DNA from: a virus | DNA length: 24,916 bases | Reading direction: 5' to 3' (one strand) | IMG/VR virus record: IMGVR_UViG_3300030102_004227 | Location: 18,501 to 43,416 of that record | Shown here: positions 7,192-14,346 of the stretch, piece after piece | Numbering within the stretch: position 1 is the first letter of the stretch | How the letters are laid out: every line of letters begins with the position of its first letter | Program-made: the position numbers and the translations under genes | Notes under the pieces: generated by a model | What the model was told of the DNA's origin: nothing | Databases searched by the model: none | What the model saw: only the letters and a program-made list of their open reading frames with translations

Positions 7192-8156
7192 CAGTAGAAA
7201 ATACCCAACCAGTGCAAGAAGAAGAACAGCCTATCGAGGTTGCAGTCAATGAAGACGTTGCGACTCCCGAACCGGAATCAAAAATCGAAACAGATGATGA
7301 ACTGGATCGTCATACCCGCAACGTATCTAAGAGAATAAACAAAGAGAAAGCTCGTACTAGAGCTGCCGAAGAAAGGGCTCAACAAGCAGAGCAACTTCTG
7401 ATGAGGCAGCAGCAGGAGCTGGCTCAATACAAAACATTCGCTGCCCAGCAATCAGAGAACGTGCTGGCTAAATCAGAAGAGGCGGTCACTTCTAGAGAAG
7501 CTCAGGTAGATGATCTTTATAAGAGGGCTGTTGAATCAGGCGATGCCGAGCTGATGTCCAAAGCGGCCACTCTCAAAAACGAAGTGGCGATTGAAAAAGA
7601 AAAGCTCAACGTAGCCAAAGCTCGTCGCCAATCTCAAGCCGCTCAAGTGGTTGAACAGCCACAAGAAGAATTACAATACGAGCAACCAGCTCAACAAGTA
7701 CAACCAACAGAAGACGCACTTGAATGGAAGAGCCGAAACTCTTGGTTTGTATCGAGCGATGAAGAATTAGAAAGCGCCACCGAGGAGCAGATAGAAGCAA
7801 CTCGATGGGCAAATTTCGTACATACCAACCTGGCTAATGAGGGTTACGATTTAGGCAGTGATGAGTATTACCAAGAACTTGATGCGAGGATAGGCAGGGT
7901 TTATCCTCAGTTTCAACAAGCCAACGAAGAGGTTGGCGCCGAGGTCTCGGGAAATGAAGCTAGACCCACTGTGCAACGAGTCGCTTCAGCTCCTTCAGGA
8001 GTAAGATCGAAAACACAAGGCAACAAAAACGGAGTTACTTTCAATCGGTCAGAGATAGAACGTCTTCGCGGTTTGAAGCCACATAATATGACTGAGGAAG
8101 CTTGGCTTCAGGCAGTCGCTAAGGAAAAGCTAAAAATCGCAGAAAGAGGTAATTGA
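7188..8156 (+). CDS. Capsid scaffolding protein
   Basis: The 322-residue protein is acidic at the N-terminus, then largely helical with Glu, Gln, Lys and Ala repeats (about 45-170), as expected for a scaffold that guides procapsid assembly and later leaves. The middle holds NSWFVSSDEELESATEEQIE and a 'LANEGYDLGSDEYYQELDARIGRVYP' pattern (here split over about residues 215-242), which I recall from scaffold proteins of marine phages, where it precedes a basic C-terminal helix (TEEAWLQAVAKEKLKIAE, about 302-319) that could contact the capsid protein. It lies between the co-chaperonin and the head proteins. No protease motif is seen, so it is probably not a fused maturation protease. Confidence 0.8.
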   Translation: MTVENTQPVQEEEQPIEVAVNEDVATPEPESKIETDDELDRHTRNVSKRINKEKARTRAAEERAQQAEQLLMRQQQELAQYKTFAAQQSENVLAKSEEAVTSREAQVDDLYKRAVESGDAELMSKAATLKNEVAIEKEKLNVAKARRQSQAAQVVEQPQEELQYEQPAQQVQPTEDALEWKSRNSWFVSSDEELESATEEQIEATRWANFVHTNLANEGYDLGSDEYYQELDARIGRVYPQFQQANEEVGAEVSGNEARPTVQRVASAPSGVRSKTQGNKNGVTFNRSEIERLRGLKPHNMTEEAWLQAVAKEKLKIAERGN

Positions 8157-8157
8157 A

Positions 8158-8649
8158 ATGGCAGAAGCAAAGAGTAGCCCCCGTTCTTCTCGTGATAGTC
8201 AAGCGCACGATAAACAGGCTAGACGCAAACCGTGGCGCCCTGTACGGAAACTAGAAACGCCTCCCGCACCTCCAGGATATGTTTATCGCTGGATTCGGGA
8301 AAGCATGTTGGGAACTGAAGACCGAGCCAACGTATCCAGAAGGATACGAGAGGGTTGGGAACTCGTGAGAGGCACTGACCTCCCCGATGAATGGCAGTTA
8401 CCGACGATGGATAGTGGAAGACATGAGGGTGTCGTATTTAGCGAAGGACTCTTACTCGCAAAAATACCTGAAGAAACAGTTCAAGAAAGAAATGACTATT
8501 ATTCTGGAAAGAACAGAGAAGCCTTGGAATCGGTTGATAACAACATGTTCAGTGAGGCAGCTCAGTCTAGAGGTTATGTGAAGTATGAGCCCATCCAACG
8601 GGAGACTTCTGTCACAAAAGGTGGTGGAGTCTCTTTCGGCAAAAACTAA
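8158..8649 (+). CDS. Conserved virion-associated protein, function unknown
   Basis: This 163-residue protein begins with a basic, disordered stretch (SSPRSSRDSQAHDKQARRKP) and then a Pro-rich segment leading to PGYVYRWIRESMLG (about 39-52). The next part (ANVSRRIREGWELVRGTDLP) completes a pattern I recall as common in marine phages just before the decoration and capsid genes. The C-terminus is Gly-rich (TKGGGVSFGKN). The ribosome binding site AGAGGT at 8145-8150 sits 7 bases before the ATG. Its position between scaffold and capsid suggests a minor head protein, but I cannot assign a role. Confidence 0.72.
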   Translation: MAEAKSSPRSSRDSQAHDKQARRKPWRPVRKLETPPAPPGYVYRWIRESMLGTEDRANVSRRIREGWELVRGTDLPDEWQLPTMDSGRHEGVVFSEGLLLAKIPEETVQERNDYYSGKNREALESVDNNMFSEAAQSRGYVKYEPIQRETSVTKGGGVSFGKN

Positions 8650-8663
8650 CCGGAGACTAAAGC

Positions 8664-9251
8664 ATGGCGAATAAAGACGCAGCTTTTGGACTGAAGCCAT
8701 CTAGAATGATGGGCGGCGGTGCGTATACCGGTGGTCAATCGCGTTATCGAATAGCAAACAACCAGTCAGGTGCTATCTTCCAAGGTGACTTGGTGAAGCA
8801 ACTTACTGGGGGAACTGTTTCGCGTGCAGCCGCCTCATCGACTGTCCCTGTTGTAGGTGTTTTCAATGGATGTCAGTTCACTGACCCAACTTCTAAAGAA
8901 GTTACTTTCAGCAATCATTACCCAGGATCTGTAGCAGCAGCGGATATCATCGCTTTCGTAATCGATGATCCCGATGTCGTATTTGAGGTCCAAGCCGATG
9001 ATACTTTCCCAGTCGCTGATCTGTTTGGCAATTTTGATATTGTTGACCAGTCAACTACTGGTGACACAAGCTCTGGCCGATCGAATGTGGAGTTAGATGT
9101 AACGACTGGTGCGACCACCACTACGTTACCTCTGAAGGCCATCGACATCAGCCAGGATCCAGATAACTCAGACGTAGCAAACGCCAACACCAATGTCATG
9201 GTTGTAATTCAGAACCATATCATGGGTGTTAAAGGCGCTGGCTTGGCATAA
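8664..9251 (+). CDS. Putative head decoration protein
   Basis: The 195-residue protein is mostly predicted beta structure with many Gly, Thr, Val and Asp residues and no membrane segment. It opens with ANKDAAFGLKPSRMMGGGAYTGG and contains RYRIANNQSGAIFQGDLVK (about 27-45) and VGVFNGCQFTDPTSKEVTF (about 63-81), a pattern I recall from structural proteins encoded immediately before the capsid gene in marine phages. CGGAG at 8651-8655, 8 bases before ATG, is its ribosome binding site. Position directly upstream of the capsid gene is where head decoration proteins such as lambda gpD lie, so that is the favoured role; another minor capsid role remains possible. Confidence 0.7.
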   Translation: MANKDAAFGLKPSRMMGGGAYTGGQSRYRIANNQSGAIFQGDLVKQLTGGTVSRAAASSTVPVVGVFNGCQFTDPTSKEVTFSNHYPGSVAAADIIAFVIDDPDVVFEVQADDTFPVADLFGNFDIVDQSTTGDTSSGRSNVELDVTTGATTTTLPLKAIDISQDPDNSDVANANTNVMVVIQNHIMGVKGAGLA

Positions 9252-9263
9252 GGAGAACGATAG

Positions 9264-10181
9264 ATGGCAATTTCTAGAGCCCAACTAGCGGCAGAATTAG
9301 AGCCAGGTCTAAACGCTCTTTTCGGCCAAAACTATGATGCCTATGATCGCGAATACGAAGAGATATTCGCAATCGAGGACAGTGATCGAGCATTTGAGGA
9401 AGAAGTCTTAATTACAGGCTTCGGATCGGCTCCTGTAAAGACCGAGGGTCAGGGAGTTGTGTTTGATACGGCAAGCGAAGGTTATACTTCCAGGTATGTT
9501 CACGACACGGTGAGTTTGGCTTTTGCCCTTACCGAAGAAGCACAGGAAGATAATTTGTATGACTCACTTGGCAGACGTTATGTAAAAGCTTTGGCTCGAA
9601 GCATGATGAACACCAAAGAGATCAAGGGTGCCGACATCCTAAACAATGCTTTCGATACAAACTTCGCTGGTGGTGACGGCCAGCCATTAGTATCTACAGC
9701 TCACCCATTAGCGGGTGGCGGTACTTTGGCAAACCGTGAAACCACTATGGCTGACTTGAATGAAACCTCATTAGAGAACATGCTGATTTCAATCAGCGAG
9801 TTCACTGATGACAAGGGTCTGCAAATCAGTGTGCAAGCGACCAAGATGATCGTACCTCCTCAGTTGGTTTTCGTAGCGGACAGAATCTTGAATTCTGACC
9901 AGCGAGTAGCGACTGCGGATAACGACATCAACGCTATCAAGAATACGGGTGTGTTACCTGGTGGCTATTCAGTAAACCACTATTTGTCTGATCCAGATGC
10001 TTTCTTCATTTTGACGAGCATCACAGACGCTGGTGAGGGACTGAAGATGTTCCAAAGAACACCACTAGAAACCACAATGGAGCCTGACTTCACGACAGGT
10101 AACCTGAGATATAAATCGAGAGAGCGTTACTCTTTCGGCTTCTCAGATTTCCGTGGTGTGTTCGCTTCTCAGGGAGCGTAA
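9264..10181 (+). CDS. Major capsid protein (HK97-fold)
   Basis: The 305-residue protein is the best capsid candidate by size, position and sequence. It has an N-terminal helix, an acidic region (IFAIEDSDRAFEEEVLITGFG, about 34-54) that would lead into the E-loop, a long spine-helix candidate around YVKALARSMMNTKEIKGADI (106-125) followed by ILNNAF, and a beta-rich C-terminal half ending near YSFGFSDFRGVFAS. The pattern resembles Mu gpT-like and other HK97-fold capsids from marine phages. It has a strong ribosome binding site, AGGAGA at 9251-9256, and is followed by an intrinsic terminator, both fitting a highly expressed gene. No cleaved N-terminal delta domain is obvious, consistent with a separate scaffold. 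Confidence 0.9.
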   Translation: MAISRAQLAAELEPGLNALFGQNYDAYDREYEEIFAIEDSDRAFEEEVLITGFGSAPVKTEGQGVVFDTASEGYTSRYVHDTVSLAFALTEEAQEDNLYDSLGRRYVKALARSMMNTKEIKGADILNNAFDTNFAGGDGQPLVSTAHPLAGGGTLANRETTMADLNETSLENMLISISEFTDDKGLQISVQATKMIVPPQLVFVADRILNSDQRVATADNDINAIKNTGVLPGGYSVNHYLSDPDAFFILTSITDAGEGLKMFQRTPLETTMEPDFTTGNLRYKSRERYSFGFSDFRGVFASQGA

Positions 10182-10198
10182 GCTTCTTGTAAAGATAG

Positions 10199-10225
10199 AA
10201 AGGGGCCGTATGGCCCCTTTTTTTT
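10199..10225 (+). terminator. Rho-independent terminator after the capsid gene
   Basis: A 9-bp perfect stem, AAAGGGGCC (10199-10207) paired with GGCCCCTTT (10212-10220), with a GTAT loop, runs into eight T residues (10218-10225). This is a textbook intrinsic terminator, 18 bases after the capsid stop codon. It should end most transcripts coming from the lysis and head genes. Confidence 0.93.
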
Positions 10226-10238
10226 GTGCCTGTAAAAA

Positions 10239-10267
10239 TTGTCGGTTATCAGAGCGTATGGTATAAC
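10239..10267 (+). promoter_or_regulatory. Sigma70-like promoter for the downstream unit
   Basis: TTGTCG (10239-10244) and TATAAC (10262-10267) are separated by 17 bases, matching the bacterial -35/-10 consensus at 4 of 6 and 5 of 6 positions. Transcription would start near 10274, about 50 bases before the next ATG. It lies just past the terminator in the largest non-coding gap of the window, which supports a real promoter restarting transcription. A host-type promoter is inferred; no phage-specific consensus can be checked from one copy. Confidence 0.65.
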
Positions 10268-10268
10268 A

Positions 10269-10281
10269 GTCAGATCCTGAC
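10269..10281. promoter_or_regulatory. Small inverted repeat at the predicted transcription start
   Basis: GTCAG (10269-10273), loop ATC, CTGAC (10277-10281) forms a perfect 5-bp inverted repeat covering the predicted start site. ACAGTC also occurs twice as a direct repeat (10266-10271 and 10280-10285). It could be an operator or a 5' leader hairpin, but it is short and could arise by chance. Confidence 0.3.
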
Positions 10282-10325
10282 AGTCGCAATCCCGCGGCTG
10301 ACACTGGCCACGACAGGAGATAAAC

Positions 10326-10943
10326 ATGGCTACAACAACTTTCAATGGACCCGTCAGATCGGAGAAGGGCTTCCAACAAATTTCAAAATCAGCAAACGGT
10401 ACAGTCACAGTTACCAGTGGTGACAAGATGGCAACTGAGGCTACTGCTAGCGCAGGGATCGAGGGTACTGCCGCTGTTTACGTCACTCAGGTAAATCGCC
10501 TGAAGAGCGATGTTGCGACCAACGTCAACATCGTCAAAACCACAATCATGATTGATCTTACTGGATTGAAGGATGGCGGCACTGCCGGCGACATCATCGG
10601 TAAGGACGGTTCTGGTGTCGCATTCATAGGTAAAGTAACCACTGCAAACCAAGGCACTGTTTTCGGTGTAACGATGACTTGTGTAGAAACACCAGCCGGT
10701 GGATCAACAGATATCGACTTGTTTTCTGCGACAGAGGGTACGGGCGTTAACGACACTGCGATCGGTGATCTTACTGAGACTCAGATTATCAACGCGGGTG
10801 CTGCATCAGCCGGCACAGTGGTTGCTGGTGGCGATATTGCTGCCGATCAATTTTTGTACTTGGTTAGCCAGGGAACTGGTGATGCTACCTACACCGCTGG
10901 ACGTTTCCTTATTGAAATCACGGGCTTCGACGCAGCTTCCTAG
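10326..10943 (+). CDS. Putative structural protein downstream of capsid
   Basis: The 205-residue protein begins MATTTFNGPVRSEKGFQQIS, a start I remember from many marine phage genomes next to the capsid gene. The rest is Gly, Thr, Ala and Val rich with alternating hydrophobic residues, consistent with a beta-sandwich protein of the virion surface. A long quasi-repetitive stretch around AGAASAGTVVAGGDIAADQF (about 158-177) precedes the end. AGGAG at 10315-10319 is a good ribosome binding site. It is the first gene after the promoter in the 10182-10325 gap. It may be a head fibre, decoration or spike protein, and no enzymatic motif is visible. Confidence 0.7.
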   Translation: MATTTFNGPVRSEKGFQQISKSANGTVTVTSGDKMATEATASAGIEGTAAVYVTQVNRLKSDVATNVNIVKTTIMIDLTGLKDGGTAGDIIGKDGSGVAFIGKVTTANQGTVFGVTMTCVETPAGGSTDIDLFSATEGTGVNDTAIGDLTETQIINAGAASAGTVVAGGDIAADQFLYLVSQGTGDATYTAGRFLIEITGFDAAS

Positions 10944-10954
10944 AGGAGTAAACT

Positions 10955-11359
10955 ATGGTCGATACAGTAACATCTCAAACGATCCAAGATGGTCAGAGAA
11001 AAGCCGTCCTCAAGTTTACCAACGCGAGTGACGGCACCGGTGAGGCAGCAGTCAAGAAAGTAGATGTATCTGCACTCTCCACCAACGCTGCCGGTGAAAG
11101 CTGCACTAGTGTGCAAATCAACAGGATCTGGTGGCAATGTACTGGCATGTCCGTAAAGATCGAGTTTGATGCAAGCACTAATGTTCTAGCCATTGGCTTG
11201 AGCGAAGACTCCAACGGCTATCATGACTACAGTGATTTCTCAGGTATTCCTAACAATGCCGGCAGCGGCAAAACGGGAGACCTGGATTTCACAACAGTCG
11301 GCCACTCTAGTGGTGATACTTACATGATCATCTTAGAGTTGATCAAAGCTTATGGCTGA
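10955..11359 (+). CDS. Small conserved structural protein
   Basis: The 134-residue protein has the pattern SQTIQDGQRKAVLKFTNASDG at the start (7-27) and GYHDYSDFSGIPNNAGSGKTGD near the end (about 88-109), which I recall from marine phage proteins that accompany the previous gene. It appears all-beta and has a conserved-looking INRIWWQC segment. AGGAG at 10944-10948 precedes the ATG by 6 bases. Its stop overlaps the next start by 8 bases. A minor virion role is likely from context; the exact one is unknown. Confidence 0.7.
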   Translation: MVDTVTSQTIQDGQRKAVLKFTNASDGTGEAAVKKVDVSALSTNAAGESCTSVQINRIWWQCTGMSVKIEFDASTNVLAIGLSEDSNGYHDYSDFSGIPNNAGSGKTGDLDFTTVGHSSGDTYMIILELIKAYG

Positions 11360-11645
11360 TACGAAGGACGTTAAACGGACTGCTTCTGGGAGACTCATCT
11401 ATAGGGGTGAGTCGTTCCCTGGATACAACCAACAGAAGAGGACTCCTGGCAAAAACAAAAAGTTCGCAGTGCTTGCCAAGAAGGGAGACCAAGTCAAAAT
11501 AGTCCGATACGGCGATCCGAATCTATCAATCAAAAAGTCGCAACCAGCTAGGCGTAAATCGTTCCGAGCTAGGCATAATTGTGATGCGGTTGAAAAGAAG
11601 AAAGATGTTTTCACGGCCAGTTATTGGTCCTGCAAAAATTGGTGA
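11352..11645 (+). CDS. Basic protein with RARHNC/YWSCKNW Cys-His motif
   Basis: The 97-residue, highly basic protein contains KKFAVLAKKGDQVKIVRYGDP (36-56), then RRKSFRARHNCD (67-78) and a C-terminal YWSCKNW (91-97). From memory, the SFRARHNC...YWSCK signature is widespread in marine phages and in some large DNA viruses, sometimes as a fused domain. Two cysteines and one histidine near the end could take part in metal or disulfide binding, but no complete zinc site is visible. Its neighbours are structural genes, so a nucleoprotein or virion-associated role is possible. I have no functional assignment. Confidence 0.72.
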   Translation: MADTKDVKRTASGRLIYRGESFPGYNQQKRTPGKNKKFAVLAKKGDQVKIVRYGDPNLSIKKSQPARRKSFRARHNCDAVEKKKDVFTASYWSCKNW

Positions 11646-11650
11646 TCTAA

Positions 11651-13132
11651 ATGGCAGAATCTGATCTTAGACTCGAAACAGACCTAGATAGAGCAGCCGC
11701 TGAGTATGCATCGGCTACCTCTCCGTTTGCTGAACTACAAAACTATCTGCTAGAACAACCAGTATTCGATCGAGACCCTCGCACACAGGCTAGCCAATTA
11801 CCTACACTCAGAAGCTTAGATCGTCCAGAGTATGACCAAGAGGCGTTGGCCCAACAGTACCAAGACTTGATTACCTCCCAGCGCGAGGCCGAAGAGGCAC
11901 AGAAACAAGAACGCGAAAAAGCGATTGCTGATCTAAGAACGGCGATTGCAGAACAAACAGCGACAGCAGCAGAAGCAGCGGCCGGTGAAAGGTCAGCGTT
12001 ATCCGCTGCATTAGAAGGCCGTATCCAAGAAGCAAGAGAAGCGGCGGCGGCAGAGGTCGCAGATCAAGGCACCATCATCGGTGACCTAAAAGATAGAATA
12101 GGTGGTTTGACCCAAGACCTAGGTGGCATATCGCGAACCATACAAGAAGAACAAGACAAGCTATCGGCAGAGCTGAGGGAGTCTCAAGCCGGCGCAGTAG
12201 ACCTTATCCAGGGCAGGATTAACAGCTTGAATGATGAGCTGGCTGGTGTATCTCAAGCAGTCGAGACAGAAACAGCCGCACAGTCTGAAGCTTTGCGGGG
12301 TGAACGAGAACAGATTGTTTCCGATCTAGAAAGCAGGATCGGCACACTTAGAGACCAGATAGAAAACTTACCCCTAAACGAAATCCAAAGTCAGATTGAG
12401 GGCATAACGACTCAATCGCAGAACTTCGCTGATACGGCTCGTACAGAAAGAGAAAGACTCGAAGCAGATCTTAGAGCTGCGTTAGAAGGTAGGGCAACAG
12501 CAGAAGACTTAGAGTCGCTAAGAGGCGACTACCAAGCCACTGGGCAATTGGTTCAAGAGGCGCTGCAAATAGGTCAAAGATCACGAGAAGGTATTCAAGA
12601 AAAGATCAAAGCCTTGCAAGCAGCTCAGCTTGATCCAGCACAAATAGAACAACAAAGAGCAGCAGCTATCACAGGGGCTGTCGATCCGATTCAAGCTCAA
12701 ATAGAAAAGTTGAGGGGCGAGATACCTCAACAGATAGATGTGGAGGCTTTGCGAAAGCAAATCACGGAAGAGGTATTGGCTGGCTTGCCTCAACCCACTA
12801 CAAACGTACAGGCTCCGGTGGTTTCTGTTGGCCCTGGCCCTGGAGGCATGGATCCATTTGGACAAGGAGGGATTAATACTATGCCTACCACTGAGGGTGC
12901 GGCTGAGATGGGTGCTACTCCGTTCTTTGATCCAGGCATTGGCAGTGAAATGGGTCAGGGTGGTGTTGATCCTACTGGGGCGGCTTTTGTGCCGTCACAA
13001 ACTAACGTGCAAAGAAGAGCTGTCACAGGAGAGCCTGAAGTCTTTCAAGCGAATCCAGCACAAAAACAAGCTGGCATATCTCCACCCCCAAGATTCAAGA
13101 ATATGCCCATAGGTAGAATAGGAATACGATAA
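11651..13132 (+). CDS. Long coiled-coil protein with Pro/Gly-rich tail
   Basis: The 493-residue protein is almost entirely helical from about 65 to 380, rich in Glu, Gln, Ala and Leu with few aromatics, and then switches to a Gly/Pro/Thr-rich tail (about 382-493, with VGPGPGGMDPFGQGG). Residues 141-260 are three 40-residue repeats, each placing an RI pair at the same point (149-150, 189-190, 229-230). There is no signal peptide or enzymatic motif. It lies between structural and very basic genes. The shape suggests a filament, spacer or internal scaffold; a tape-measure-like or ejection role is possible. The name stays descriptive. Confidence 0.75.
   Translation: MAESDLRLETDLDRAAAEYASATSPFAELQNYLLEQPVFDRDPRTQASQLPTLRSLDRPEYDQEALAQQYQDLITSQREAEEAQKQEREKAIADLRTAIAEQTATAAEAAAGERSALSAALEGRIQEAREAAAAEVADQGTIIGDLKDRIGGLTQDLGGISRTIQEEQDKLSAELRESQAGAVDLIQGRINSLNDELAGVSQAVETETAAQSEALRGEREQIVSDLESRIGTLRDQIENLPLNEIQSQIEGITTQSQNFADTARTERERLEADLRAALEGRATAEDLESLRGDYQATGQLVQEALQIGQRSREGIQEKIKALQAAQLDPAQIEQQRAAAITGAVDPIQAQIEKLRGEIPQQIDVEALRKQITEEVLAGLPQPTTNVQAPVVSVGPGPGGMDPFGQGGINTMPTTEGAAEMGATPFFDPGIGSEMGQGGVDPTGAAFVPSQTNVQRRAVTGEPEVFQANPAQKQAGISPPPRFKNMPIGRIGIR
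12071..12430 (+). repeat. Three 120-bp (40-residue) tandem coiled-coil repeats
   Basis: Residues 141-180, 181-220 and 221-260 align without gaps, with Arg-Ile followed three residues later by Leu at the same point of each unit (RIGGL, RINSL, RIGTL). The first two units agree further: L..G[IV]S, then LR near the end. DNA copies are diverged, so the duplication is old. Confidence 0.55.
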
Positions 13133-13503
13133 TGTCTTCACCAATACCAGATAATGTAGCGAACCCTGCGATTTACCGAAAAGCAAAAGCGAAGATGAAG
13201 CGTAAGTTTAAGGTTACACCCAGCGCATATAGTAGCGGCTACCTCGTACAAGAATATAAGCGCATGGGCGGCAAGTACAAAGGCGCCAAGAAGGCTGCCG
13301 GTGGTGAAGTAGCCTTTGATGCTAAGAAGAGTGACCTCAACAAAGATGGGAAGATTAGTAAATATGAAAGAGCTAGAGGCACTGCGATCGCGAAAAGCAT
13401 GGCTAAGAATATGAATAGAGGCGGTTCTGTATCTATCCAAGCTCGGGGGTGTGGCGCCATCATGCCTGAAAAGCAACGCCAGACTAGAGTTCCTCGTAGC
13501 TGA
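13132..13503 (+). CDS. Basic protein with EF-hand/dockerin-like loop and RGCGA motif
   Basis: The 123-residue protein is basic and modular. Residues 29-47 (TPSAYSSGYLVQEYKRMGG) match a small segment I recall in several marine phage proteins. GGEV (57-60) follows. Residues 68-79, DLNKDGKISKYE, fit a calcium-binding EF-hand or dockerin loop: Asp1, Asn3, Asp5, Gly6, Ile8, Glu12. Then come NRGGSV (95-100) and ARGCGAIMPEKQ (104-115), a C-terminal motif also found in the protein at 6363. Its start and stop overlap both neighbours by one base. Function is unknown; the company of basic proteins suggests a virion or DNA-associated role. Confidence 0.72.
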   Translation: MSSPIPDNVANPAIYRKAKAKMKRKFKVTPSAYSSGYLVQEYKRMGGKYKGAKKAAGGEVAFDAKKSDLNKDGKISKYERARGTAIAKSMAKNMNRGGSVSIQARGCGAIMPEKQRQTRVPRS

Positions 13504-13790
13504 TGAAAAAACGAGATCCGAAGGTCGGGACAGGTAAAAAACCAAAAGGTTCTGACCGGCGACTGTATACAGATGAAAATCCAAAAGACACGGTCAGTAT
13601 TAAGTTTGCGACTATGAAGGACGCGGATGCTACAGTCAGAAAAGTGAAGAAGCTCGAAAAGCCATTCGCTCGTAAAATACAAATCCTGACAGTAGGTGAG
13701 CAACGAGCCAAAGTTATGGGTAAAACAGGCATAGCCAACGTATTCAGAAAAGGCAAGGACGCCATTAGGAAGCAGCATGGCAAAGCGTAG
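13503..13790 (+). CDS. Small basic conserved phage protein
   Basis: The 95-residue protein opens KKRDPKVGTGKKPKGSDRRL (2-21) followed by YTDENPKDTVSIKF, a pattern I remember as very widespread in marine phages. The middle (KDADATVRKVKKLEKPFARK) and the end (VFRKGKDAIRKQHGK) are strongly basic and helical. No known domain or catalytic motif can be named. It starts inside the previous stop codon and ends 14 bases into the next gene, so the three basic genes from 13132 to 14346 form a tightly coupled group. Confidence 0.75.
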   Translation: MKKRDPKVGTGKKPKGSDRRLYTDENPKDTVSIKFATMKDADATVRKVKKLEKPFARKIQILTVGEQRAKVMGKTGIANVFRKGKDAIRKQHGKA

Positions 13791-14346
13791 CGGCGGTCTT
13801 ACAAAATGGTTTGAGCAAGATTGGGTTGATATCGGCGCTCCCAAAAAAGGTGGTGGCTTCGCTAAGTGTGGTAGATCAAAGTTAGAAAAAGATCGGAAAA
13901 GGAAATATCCTAAATGTGTTCCAGCGGCCAAAGCTGCTAGGATGACCGATAAACAAATTGCATCGGCGGTTCGTAGAAAACGAGCCAAAAAACAGGGGGT
14001 TGGTGGCAAGCCAACAAACGTGAAAACATTCGCAAAAGATGGAGGCATCATGATGAAAGCGAAGGGTGGCAAGATGAAGACCAAGGGAATGGCGATGAAA
14101 AAGCGCGGCCCTGGCATGAACAAAGGTGGCTCGGTCAAGAAGAAAGGACCAGGCATGAATAAGGGTGGCACCGTCAAGAAGAAGGGGCCAGGAATGAACA
14201 AGGGCGGCACAATTAAGAAAGTCGGTCCTGGTATGAACAAGGGCGGTACTGTTAAAAAGGTAGGCCCAGGTATGAATAAAGGTGGAAGCGTTAAGAAGCG
14301 AGGTGTACGCAAGCCATCTAACCGTAAAATCGGTTTGTACGGCTAG
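13777..14346 (+). CDS. Very basic protein with DUF5872-like domain and GPGMNKGG repeats
   Basis: Residues 6-70 of this 189-residue protein (LTKWFEQDWVDIGAPKKGGG, FAKCGR, YPKCVPAAKAARMTDKQ) resemble a domain I know from phages and giant viruses, close to DUF5872; its function is unknown. Two cysteines flanked by Lys and Gly (Cys31 and Cys46) may be structural. Residues 71-75 and following read RRKRAKKQGVGGKPTNV. The last half is a Lys/Gly/Met tail with DGGIMMKAKGG and five 13-residue GPGMNKGG repeats. The tail has no hydrophobic core and should be disordered and nucleic-acid binding on charge. It is the most basic protein of the window. Confidence 0.75.
   Translation: MAKRSGGLTKWFEQDWVDIGAPKKGGGFAKCGRSKLEKDRKRKYPKCVPAAKAARMTDKQIASAVRRKRAKKQGVGGKPTNVKTFAKDGGIMMKAKGGKMKTKGMAMKKRGPGMNKGGSVKKKGPGMNKGGTVKKKGPGMNKGGTIKKVGPGMNKGGTVKKVGPGMNKGGSVKKRGVRKPSNRKIGLYG
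14107..14301 (+). repeat. Five tandem 39-bp repeats encoding GPGMNKGG[ST][VI]KKx
   Basis: Units lie at 14107-14145, 14146-14184, 14185-14223, 14224-14262 and 14263-14301. Each encodes GPGMNKGG followed by Ser/Thr, Val/Ile, KK and one variable residue (K, K, V, V, R). Third codon positions differ widely between copies (Gly as GGC, GGT, GGA and GGG) while the peptide is almost invariant, which points to selection on the protein. Confidence 0.9.

Noticed and set aside
10699-11031. Alternative + strand frame crossing the 10943/10955 junction
   Set aside because: It overlaps two well-supported genes that have good ribosome binding sites, and its sequence looks like an out-of-frame reading.
12738-13112. 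Alternative + strand frame within the coiled-coil gene
   Set aside because: Leu/Arg-rich shadow of the main frame with no ribosome binding site and no recognisable features.
13239-14312. Long reverse-strand open frame of 357 codons
   Set aside because: It is the complement of the three basic genes; its Pro/Phe/Leu repeats mirror the GPGMNKGG-coding repeats. It has no ribosome binding site and no family-like sequence.
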